Part shown: positions 1 to 4,976 of the stretch, in pieces
Layout: the number at the start of each line of letters is the position of its first letter
How positions within the stretch are numbered: the stretch's first letter is position 1
Source of the DNA: DASUPK01 sp036505735
Lineage (GTDB): Bacteria > Actinomycetota > Thermoleophilia > Solirubrobacterales > 70-9
Direction of reading: 5' to 3'
DNA: 5,177 bases
NCBI GenBank assembly: GCA_036505735.1
Contig: DASXSZ010000087.1
Location: 1-5,177, forward strand
Made by a program: the position numbers and the translations under genes
The notes under the pieces: generated by a model
What the model was told of the DNA's origin: nothing
Database searches by the model: none
What the model saw: the letters and a program-made list of their open reading frames with translations, nothing else

Positions 1-75
1 GAGGACCTGGGGGATGTGACCGAGGCGCTCTTCGAGGCCGAGCGGTCGGCGCTTCGGGTGCTGGTGCCCGGCTAG
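1..75 (+). CDS. C-terminal 24 residues of an unidentified upstream protein (partial)
   Basis: The first 72 bases read open in frame 1 and end at TAG (73-75). The residues are rich in Glu, Ala and Leu and look like a terminal amphipathic helix followed by LVPG. G/C-rich third positions match the neighbouring genes, which supports real coding. The stop lies only 10 bases before the E1 alpha start, so the gene is probably the upstream member of the same operon. The tail is too short to assign a family. It does not look like the end of a dihydrolipoyl dehydrogenase (E3), whose C-terminus usually carries a His-rich HAHPT-type motif. That is a weak negative, because only the last residues are visible. 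Confidence 0.6.
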   Translation, partial: EDLGDVTEALFEAERSALRVLVPG

Positions 76-85
76 ATTTCCCGCC

Positions 86-1099
86 ATGGCCCAGGTAGCG
101 CCCGCCGAGCGGGACCTGCGCAGGGTGATCGGAGATGGGGACGCATTGCCCGACAGGGAGGTCGAGGCGCTCGCCGCCGAGGACCTGCTCGCTCTCTATC
201 GCGACCTGATCCTCCTTCGCACCTACGACGAGCGCTCGCTCGTCTATCACCGCCAGGGGCGGATCGGCACGTACGCCATCTACTGGGGCCACGAAGCGAT
301 GCAGGTCGGAGCGATTCGCGCGCTCGGCGAGGACGACTGGATCTTCCCCTCCTATCGCGAATCGGCGGTCGGGCTTCTCCGCGGGATGCCCGTCGAGACC
401 GTGCTCAGCTGGTGGCGGGGCCACCCAGCGGGCTGGTGGGATCCGCGTCAGTACCGATTGGCCTCGATCGCGGTCCCGATCGCGACCCACGTTCCGCACG
501 CCGTCGGGTTCGCCTGGGGGAAGCGGCTGCGTGGGGAGTCGACCTGCGCGCTCGTCTTCTTCGGCGACGGGGCGACGTCCGAGGGCGCTTTTCACGAGGG
601 CGCCAACTTCGCCGCCGTCATGCGGGCGCCGGTCGTCCTCCTCTGCAACAACAACCAATGGGCGATCTCGACACCGCTCTCCGCCCAGACCCGCGCGGAG
701 ACGCTCGCGGACAAGGCGGTCGGATACGGAATGCCCGGCGTCCGTGTCGACGGTGGGGACGTGCTCGCGGTCTACGAGGCGACGAACGAGGCAGTCGAGC
801 GCGCCCGCGCGGGCGAGGGCCCGACGCTGATCGAAGCGGTCACGTACCGGTGCGCGCCGCACGCGACCGCCGACGATCCGAGCGCGTATATCGACGCGGA
901 GCGAGTAGAGGCCGAGCGCGGAAACGAGTGTCTCGGGCGCTTCGAGCGGTATCTGCGCCGGATCGGGGTCCTCACCGACGAGATCGCCGAAGCCGCCAGG
1001 AGCGAGGCGCTCGAGGCGATGCGCTCCGGCATCGCGGCCGCCGAAGCCCTTCCGGAGCCGGACCCCGAGCTGGTCACCAGGAACGCGTATGCCGACTAA
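86..1099 (+). CDS. pdhA: 2-oxoacid dehydrogenase E1 component, alpha subunit (pyruvate or branched-chain type)
   Basis: This is the thiamine-diphosphate (ThDP) subunit of the E1 decarboxylase, which with E1 beta decarboxylates a 2-oxoacid and passes the acyl group to the E2 lipoyl arm in the cytoplasm. The ThDP/Mg motif is clear: GDG at residues 160-162, then NNN at 188-190, followed by QWAISTP. A segment with His135 and His138 (PIATHVPHAVG) precedes it, and the active-site loop TYRCAPHATADDP lies at 253-265 with His259. The 337-residue length is near the usual 330-370 of bacterial E1 alpha. Overall it resembles the Bacillus PdhA type, but the loop around His259 is one residue shorter than I recall for Bacillus PdhA and equals the branched-chain (BCKDH) length. 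ATG 86 was chosen because it sits 10 bases behind the previous stop; no good Shine-Dalgarno is visible. GTG 125 is an in-frame alternative. The 3' end overlaps E1 beta by 11 bp. The symbol is provisional; bkdA is the alternative. Confidence 0.93.
   Translation: MAQVAPAERDLRRVIGDGDALPDREVEALAAEDLLALYRDLILLRTYDERSLVYHRQGRIGTYAIYWGHEAMQVGAIRALGEDDWIFPSYRESAVGLLRGMPVETVLSWWRGHPAGWWDPRQYRLASIAVPIATHVPHAVGFAWGKRLRGESTCALVFFGDGATSEGAFHEGANFAAVMRAPVVLLCNNNQWAISTPLSAQTRAETLADKAVGYGMPGVRVDGGDVLAVYEATNEAVERARAGEGPTLIEAVTYRCAPHATADDPSAYIDAERVEAERGNECLGRFERYLRRIGVLTDEIAEAARSEALEAMRSGIAAAEALPEPDPELVTRNAYAD
1079..1088 (+). promoter_or_regulatory. Ribosome binding site for E1 beta, inside the end of E1 alpha
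   Basis: AGGA at 1079-1082 lies 6 bases before ATG 1089, a good Shine-Dalgarno placement. It is the clearest such site among the three dehydrogenase genes. It sits within the last codons of E1 alpha, whose TAA (1097-1099) is downstream of the E1 beta start. This fits translational coupling giving equal amounts of the two E1 subunits. Confidence 0.6.
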
Positions 1100-2057
1100 G
1101 ACGCTCGTCGAAGCAGTCAACGACGCGCTCCACACCGAGATGGAGCGGGACGATTCCATCCTTGTCATGGGCGAGGACGTCGGCCGCGCCGGTGGTGTCT
1201 TCCGAGCGACCGCAGGGCTCCTCGATCGCTTCGGGCCGGATCGCTGCGTCGACACCCCGCTTGCCGAGGCGGGCATTCTCGGTACCGCCGTCGGGCTCGC
1301 GATGGCCGGCTGGCGCCCCGTCTGCGAGATGCAGTATGAGTCCTTCAGCTACCCCTGCCTCGATCAGCTCATCTGCCACGTGGGCCGCTACCGCTGGCGC
1401 ACCAACGGAGCCATGGAGTTTCCGCTCACGATCCGGATGCCGACCGGCGGCGGCGTCAAGGCGCCGGAGCTCCACGAGGACTCGCCCGAGACCTACTACG
1501 TCCACACCCCGGGGGTGAAGGTGGCGATTCCCTCGAGCCCCGCTGACGCGAAGGGACTCCTCGCCGCCGCCATCCGCTCCCCCGACCCGGTTGTCGTCCT
1601 CGAGCCGAAGGTGCTCTACCGCAGCCCGCGCGAGGAAGTGCCGGAGGGCGAGCACGTTGTCCCGCTGGGCAAGGCGCGCGTCGTGCAGGAAGGTGACGAG
1701 GTCACCCTCGTCGCCTACGGCGGCATGGTCCCGGTCGCCCTGGCCGCCGCCGACGAACTGGACGCGAGCGCCGAGGTGATCGACATCCGTACCCTCAAAC
1801 CGCTCGACGAGGAGACGCTGCTGGGCTCGGTGGGCAAGACCGGCCGCGCCGTCATCGTGCAGGAGGCTCCTCGGGTGGCTGGGTTCGCCGCGGAGATCGC
1901 CGCCGTTCTCGCGGAGAAGGCGATCCTCGACCTGCGGGGACCGGTCGTCCGCGTCACTGGTTACGACGCTCCTTTCCCCTTCTGGTCGATCGAGGAGGAG
2001 TATCTGCCGACCCCCGCTCGCGTCGTCGAGGCGGTCGAGAGGGTCATGGGCTTCTGA
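1089..2057 (+). CDS. pdhB: 2-oxoacid dehydrogenase E1 component, beta subunit
   Basis: This is the partner of E1 alpha in the alpha2-beta2 E1 heterotetramer. It contributes the pyrimidine-binding half of the ThDP site. The N-terminal domain (about 1-175) has the family hallmarks MGEDVGRAGGVFRAT (27-41), DTPLAEAGILG (55-65) with the expected catalytic Glu60, and PTGGGVKAPELHEDSPE (118-134) with His129, then HTPGVKV. The C-terminal transketolase-type domain (about 190-315) shows VTLVAYGGMV, VIDIRTLKPLD and GRAVIVQEAPRVAG. The end (DAPFPFWSIEEEYLP) also fits. The 322-residue length is typical, and I see no missing key residue. Similarity to Bacillus PdhB is high by eye, yet mycobacterial genes of this kind first called PDH proved to be branched-chain dehydrogenases, so bkdB is a real alternative. 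The start at ATG 1089 is supported by AGGA 6 bases upstream. The E2 start follows after 4 bases. Confidence 0.94.
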   Translation: MPTKTLVEAVNDALHTEMERDDSILVMGEDVGRAGGVFRATAGLLDRFGPDRCVDTPLAEAGILGTAVGLAMAGWRPVCEMQYESFSYPCLDQLICHVGRYRWRTNGAMEFPLTIRMPTGGGVKAPELHEDSPETYYVHTPGVKVAIPSSPADAKGLLAAAIRSPDPVVVLEPKVLYRSPREEVPEGEHVVPLGKARVVQEGDEVTLVAYGGMVPVALAAADELDASAEVIDIRTLKPLDEETLLGSVGKTGRAVIVQEAPRVAGFAAEIAAVLAEKAILDLRGPVVRVTGYDAPFPFWSIEEEYLPTPARVVEAVERVMGF

Positions 2058-2061
2058 GAGC

Positions 2062-3096
2062 ATGGCCTACGAGTTCAAGCTTCCGGATCTCGGCGAAGGT
2101 GTGCGCGAAGGAGAGATCGCGCGCTGGCTCGTCGAGGTCGGGCAGGAGATCGCCGAGGACGAGCCGCTGGTCGAGATCCAGACGGACAAGACGACCGTCG
2201 AGATTCCCTCGCCCGCTGCCGGGCAGGTCGCACAGATCCTTGTCGAGGAGGGCGAGCTCGTTCCCGTGGGAACTCCGCTCGTCTTGATCGGTTCGGATGT
2301 GGTCGCGACGCCGCGGCCGACGAAAAAGGTCCAAGTGACTCCTCTCGTGCGCCGGATGGCCGCCGAGCTCGGCGTCGACCTCGGGTCCCTCCAGGGCTCG
2401 GGGCCCGACGGCCGGATCACCGAGGAGGATGTCCGTGGCGCCTCGTCCCCGCGGGAAGGAGAGCGGCGGGAGCCGCTTCGCGGCGTGAGGCGGCAGATCG
2501 CCGAGCACCTTTCCAGGGCGCACAGGGAAGTCCCGGCGGTGACGGTGGTCGAGGAATGTGATTTCACCGATCTCTCCGCCGCGCGCGGCGAGCGCTCGTA
2601 CCTGCCCTATGTGCTTCAGGCCGTGGTGGCCGGTCTGAAGGAGTTTCCCGAGCTGAACGCGACCCTCGCCGGCGGCGAGATCATCCTCTGGGAGCGTTAC
2701 GACATCGGCGTCGCCGTGCAGACCGATGAGGGTCTCGTGGTCCCGGTCGTGCGCGCTGCCGAGTCGAAGTCGCTCGAGGAGCTGGAAGCCGAGGCCACCC
2801 GGCTGGCGGAGGGAGCGCGCGCTGGGACACTGAAGCCGGACGAGCTCCGAGGCTCGACCTTCACGGTCACGAGCGCAGGCCGGCTCGGTGGGCTCTTCGC
2901 GACCCCGCTCGTCAACCACCCAGAAGTCGCCATCCTCGGGCTGCACAGGATCGGCCAGCGGCCCGCTGTGCGCGACGGTCAGGTGGTCGTCCGCGAGCTG
3001 GGTTGGCTCTCCTGCACCTTCGACCACCGGGTTGTCGACGGCGCCCGCGCGAGCGAGTTCCTGCTCGACGTCATCGGACGGCTGGAGGAGTCTTAG
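2062..3096 (+). CDS. pdhC: 2-oxoacid dehydrogenase E2 component, compact dihydrolipoyl acyltransferase
   Basis: This is the core acyltransferase, moving the acyl group from its lipoyl arm to CoA and scaffolding E1 and E3. One lipoyl domain spans about 1-78, with the lipoylated Lys43 in QTDKTTVEI. A short linker leads to the peripheral subunit-binding domain (about 92-125: TPLVRRMAAELGVDLGSLQG, then DGRITEEDV), which docks E1/E3. The catalytic domain (about 137-344) has TFTVTSAG (266-273), NHPEVAILG (285-293) and the active-site DHRVVDG (321-327) with His322 and Asp326. At 344 residues it is shorter than the usual 400-450: both linkers are only about 12-13 residues, and the catalytic domain lacks about 11 residues between CDFTDL and YLPYVL compared with the Bacillus E2 as I recall it. 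ATG 2062 lies 4 bases after the E1 beta stop, with only a weak GAGAG before it, so coupling is likely. Aligning motifs and the clean frame argue against a frameshift. Confidence 0.94.
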   Translation: MAYEFKLPDLGEGVREGEIARWLVEVGQEIAEDEPLVEIQTDKTTVEIPSPAAGQVAQILVEEGELVPVGTPLVLIGSDVVATPRPTKKVQVTPLVRRMAAELGVDLGSLQGSGPDGRITEEDVRGASSPREGERREPLRGVRRQIAEHLSRAHREVPAVTVVEECDFTDLSAARGERSYLPYVLQAVVAGLKEFPELNATLAGGEIILWERYDIGVAVQTDEGLVVPVVRAAESKSLEELEAEATRLAEGARAGTLKPDELRGSTFTVTSAGRLGGLFATPLVNHPEVAILGLHRIGQRPAVRDGQVVVRELGWLSCTFDHRVVDGARASEFLLDVIGRLEES

Positions 3097-3175
3097 CTAG
3101 AAGGGATTGGCGGAGTGTCGCTCGTCGCCGGGACTCGCTGGTCGTTCCAACGCGTCCGCGTTCAAAGAGACAAGA

Positions 3176-3206
3176 CGCCCTCGTATCGACTCTAGATACG
3201 GGGGCG
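3176..3206 (+). terminator. Strong hairpin behind the dehydrogenase operon, probable terminator
   Basis: The left arm 3176-3187 (cgccctcgtatc) pairs with the right arm 3195-3206 (gatacgggggcg) over 12 positions. There are 11 Watson-Crick pairs and one T-G wobble (3181/3201), around the 7-base loop gactcta. It lies 79 bases after the E2 stop and has no gene downstream on its strand, which fits a terminator for the operon. No T-run follows (accggcgg), so this would be a U-poor terminator, as is common in high-GC actinobacteria, or a 3'-end-stabilising structure. The pairing is seen directly; the function is inferred. Confidence 0.55.
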
Positions 3207-3277
3207 ACCGGCGGCTACTGCCTCGGGGCGAGCCAGCGCGCCTCCGGCGGCACAGCCGACATTCCGTCAAGCCCTTC

Positions 3278-3317
3278 TAAATAAGAAAGGTGCGAGGGCG
3301 GCGCCGGCCGCCCCCGC
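3278..3317 (-). terminator. Intrinsic terminator of the leftward protease/thioredoxin-like genes
   Basis: The arms 3292-3302 and 3307-3317 pair over 11 positions with one A·C mismatch (3295/3314) around the loop gccg, giving a very G/C-rich stem. Read on the minus strand, the stem starts 2 bases after the TAA of the thioredoxin-like gene (3322-3320) and is followed by acctttcttattt, a T-rich stretch that stands out in this GC-rich window. That is the classic intrinsic terminator layout. On the plus strand it is followed only by a short gttta, so any role there is weaker. Confidence 0.72.
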
Positions 3318-3319
3318 GT

Positions 3320-3631
3320 TTAGGCGACCGCTGCCTCGTCATCGACCGGCGCGAGGTGGGGGGTGATCATTCGTTCGATCTGCGGCGCGCTCACGCGCCC
3401 TTCGAGCCGGTCGATGGGACGGCGGTCTTTGACGAGGACCAGCGTTGGGATCTCGGTAATCCGCAGACGCTCGATCCAGTCCGGCTGCGCTTCTGCATCG
3501 ATCCGGGCGATCCGCAGCCGGGATCGCTCCTTGCGGGCGAGGTGGGCGAGGAGACTCTCCATGCGCCTCGCAGGGCCGGAGCGAGAGTTGGTGAAGAAGA
3601 GGAGGAGGGGTCTCTGGAGGGTCCGTGCCAT
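3320..3631 (-). CDS. Thioredoxin-fold protein lacking both active-site cysteines
   Basis: This 103-residue protein shows the thioredoxin layout: a first strand PLLLFFT (8-14), the active-site turn, a helix (RMESLLAHLARK), a strand LRIARIDAEAQP (39-50), then a cis-proline segment TEIPTLVLVKDRRPIDRLEG (59-78, cis-Pro62) and a final helix ending near TPHL. The WCGPC turn is replaced by RSGPA (17-21), so Cys32 and Cys35 (E. coli numbering) become Ser18 and Ala21. There is no cysteine anywhere in the protein. It therefore cannot do dithiol-disulfide exchange and may instead bind, chaperone or adapt another protein. No signal peptide or membrane segment is visible, suggesting a cytoplasmic location. 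ATG 3631 is chosen because the first strand begins at residue 8; upstream there is only a weak GGA 7 bases away. It lies 75 bases downstream of the membrane protease on the same strand and ends directly at a terminator, so co-transcription is likely. Confidence 0.8.
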   Translation of the reverse strand: MARTLQRPLLLFFTNSRSGPARRMESLLAHLARKERSRLRIARIDAEAQPDWIERLRITEIPTLVLVKDRRPIDRLEGRVSAPQIERMITPHLAPVDDEAAVA

Positions 3632-3706
3632 CTCCCTGTCCAGATTTCCGTCGCCGCGAAATTGGAAACTGCTGGAAGAGGTATTCCGGAGGGTATTGTC
3701 GGTTTT

Positions 3707-4549
3707 CTAAGGTACGCGCGGTTTTTCCGGACGGCTGTTCGGCGGCACCGGCAGCGGCACGTACTGGACGCTGGGCCGGCGACGGCCCTCCTGGGCGAAC
3801 AGGTCCATCAGGCTGTAGATCTCCTCGGGCAAGCCGACCTGGACTGCCAGCCCGAGGGTTTTCGCCTCGTCGACGGTGATCGGGTCGTCGTGTGTGTAGT
3901 GGCCGCCGGCGAGCTCCTCGACGAGCGTGTCCGCCTTCTTGCCCTTGATGCGCGGGGCGAGGAGGCCGCGCACGACCTCCCTCATGTGCCGGAGCGCCTT
4001 CTCGGCCACGTCGGCCATGATCAGCGTCCGGTCGTCGATTCGCTCCACCGGCTTGGAGGAGGCGACTCGAAGGATTGACGCGGCGGGCGTGTCCCCGAGC
4101 TGCGGGTCGACGGGCCCGAGGACCGCAGCCGCGTCCATCAGGATCTCGTCCGCGGCGAGGGCGAGGAGCGTCCCGCCCGACATCGCGTAGTGGGGGACGA
4201 GAACCGTGACCTTGGCCGGGTGTGCCTTCAGTGCGTACGCGATCTGTTCGGAGGCCAGGACGAGCCCGCCGGGTGTGTGCAGGACGAGGTCGATCGGCGT
4301 TTCGTTCGGGGTCAGGCGGATGACCCGGAGGATCTCCTCGGAGTCCTGGATGTCGATGAAGCGATAGAGAGGAACTCCGAGGAAGCCGACCGTCTCCTGG
4401 CGATGGATCAGCGCGATCACGCGACTGTGCCGATCGCGTTGGAGCGCCGAGATTGCTCGGGCCCGCCGCGTCGTCAACGCCCATCGCTGAAGCGGGGGGA
4501 TCAGGAAGAAGAGGACGAAGAGCAGCGAAAGGATGATCCCCAGGTCCAT
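3707..4549 (-). CDS. Membrane-anchored ClpP/SppA-fold serine protease, SDH_sah (serine dehydrogenase proteinase) type
   Basis: This 280-residue protein has one N-terminal hydrophobic segment (about 4-20: GIILSLLFVLFFLIPPL) followed by basic residues (RRAR, 28-31). That fits a membrane anchor with the protease domain in the cytoplasm. The domain shows the crotonase-like ClpP/SppA marks: IDLVLHTPGG (86-95), then YAMSGGTLLALAADEI (121-136) with Ser124 as the likely nucleophile, and GPVDPQLG (145-152), which is typical of SDH_sah proteins. The family is thought to use a Ser-Lys dyad; Lys184 (VAEKALRHM) is a candidate base, which is my inference. The Pro-rich tail (260-280) looks disordered. Despite the family name, serine dehydratase activity is not implied. 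ATG 4549 places the hydrophobic segment at the N-terminus. No Shine-Dalgarno is visible, but TAGGCT lies 9 bases upstream (see promoter). It is divergent from the small membrane protein and followed by the thioredoxin-like gene. Confidence 0.85.
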   Translation of the reverse strand: MDLGIILSLLFVLFFLIPPLQRWALTTRRARAISALQRDRHSRVIALIHRQETVGFLGVPLYRFIDIQDSEEILRVIRLTPNETPIDLVLHTPGGLVLASEQIAYALKAHPAKVTVLVPHYAMSGGTLLALAADEILMDAAAVLGPVDPQLGDTPAASILRVASSKPVERIDDRTLIMADVAEKALRHMREVVRGLLAPRIKGKKADTLVEELAGGHYTHDDPITVDEAKTLGLAVQVGLPEEIYSLMDLFAQEGRRRPSVQYVPLPVPPNSRPEKPRVP

Positions 4550-4558
4550 TGGCGGGCC

Positions 4559-4564
4559 AGCCTA
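4559..4564 (-). promoter_or_regulatory. Possible -10 element for the protease gene
   Basis: On the minus strand TAGGCT (4564 down to 4559) fits the TAnnnT pattern, with 9 bases to ATG 4549. This would give an almost leaderless transcript, consistent with the lack of a good Shine-Dalgarno before that ATG. No convincing -35 hexamer is seen, so support is limited. Confidence 0.3.
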
Positions 4565-4582
4565 TCTGCGGACGGGCGCGGC

Positions 4583-4588
4583 TACACT
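4583..4588 (+). promoter_or_regulatory. Probable -10 element for a leaderless membrane-protein mRNA
   Basis: TACACT at 4583-4588 matches TAnnnT, and 7 bases separate it from GTG 4596. That is the spacing expected when transcription starts at the first base of the start codon. No Shine-Dalgarno precedes the GTG, which supports leaderless translation, frequent in Actinomycetota. A clear -35 match at 16-18 bases upstream is missing. Confidence 0.5.
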
Positions 4589-4595
4589 CAGCTTC

Positions 4596-4976
4596 GTGGA
4601 CGGTTGGCTGGACTGGTACCTGCTCGGCCTCGTCGCGGGGTTCGGGGTCGCGGACGGCGCTCTCGGACGGCTGGCGCTGCGCCCGTTGTTCGCCGTCCCG
4701 GCGCTCGCCTTCGCCGCCGCGGCAATCGCGATCTCGCTCCTCGTACTCGAGTGGTGGGCGGCGCTCGTCTTCCTCGCCGCCGCAGCCATCAGCTGGATCG
4801 CGTTTCGCCGACTCTCGCCGGCAGCTCGCCCTCTCGCTGCCCTCGCCGCCGCAGGAATCGCCCTCGTCCCGCTGCTCGGCTACGCGCTCGTCCTGCTCGT
4901 TCCTCTGGCAGGAGCGCGGCTGGGCCGTCGCGCCGACACGCGCTATGCCGGGCTACGGGTACTCGCCAAGGACTGA
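4596..4976 (+). CDS. Small multi-pass membrane protein of unknown function
   Basis: Starting at GTG 4596, this gives 126 residues that are largely hydrophobic. Likely membrane segments are about 6-22 (weak), 31-50, 52-70, and a long stretch at 79-106 that could be one or two passes. Basic residues flank the segments (RR at 71-72; RLGRRADTR at 108-116), and the C-terminal tail (YAGLRVLAKD) is soluble and probably cytoplasmic. An upstream in-frame ATG (4533) would add 21 residues but would overlap the divergent protease start and encode a non-hydrophobic lead. GTG 4596 is preferred because a -10-like TACACT sits 7 bases before it. I do not recognise the family; no catalytic motif is visible. 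The next gene, a phosphodiesterase, begins in the same frame right after the TGA, so the two are probably co-expressed and the membrane protein may serve the same envelope or lipid process (inference). Confidence 0.68.
   Translation: MDGWLDWYLLGLVAGFGVADGALGRLALRPLFAVPALAFAAAAIAISLLVLEWWAALVFLAAAAISWIAFRRLSPAARPLAALAAAGIALVPLLGYALVLLVPLAGARLGRRADTRYAGLRVLAKD

Larger units (their letters stand above)
3097..3319. other. Convergent intergenic region without a convincing gene
   Basis: These 223 bases separate the E2 stop from the stop of the leftward thioredoxin-like gene. I see no tRNA cloverleaf, tmRNA ends, SRP RNA core or CRISPR repeat. The content is two strong hairpins (annotated separately), a small 5-bp hairpin at 3149-3162 (aacgc/gcgtt, loop gtcc), and a 26-codon GTG reading frame at 3115-3195 discussed under findings. 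Because genes converge here, hairpins most simply serve transcription ending from both sides. Confidence 0.7.

Noticed and set aside
1074..2063. Long minus-strand frame opposite E1 beta, and a similar one opposite E2 (2044-3027)
   Set aside because: These are antisense shadows of GC-rich genes. The sense strand encodes complete E1 beta and E2 with catalytic motifs in order.
3097..3319. Possible tRNA, tmRNA or other structured RNA gene in the convergent spacer
   Set aside because: I found a GTTCAA-like stretch and two hairpins but no cloverleaf, acceptor stem, CCA end or known RNA core. Terminator hairpins explain the structure more simply.
3290..4078. Long open plus-strand frame antisense to the protease and thioredoxin-like genes (262 codons)
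   Set aside because: Its product has no recognisable motif, and its length follows from G/C-rich third positions of the real minus-strand genes, which carry clear family motifs.
3339..4484. Minus-strand frame of 381 codons overlapping both the protease and the thioredoxin-like gene
   Set aside because: It is Arg/Pro-rich with low complexity, typical of an out-of-frame reading. The other two minus frames give recognisable proteins.
4533..4595. ATG 4533 as the start of the small membrane protein
   Set aside because: It would overlap the divergent protease coding start and add a non-hydrophobic lead. GTG 4596 has a -10-like box at leaderless spacing and starts directly before the hydrophobic region.
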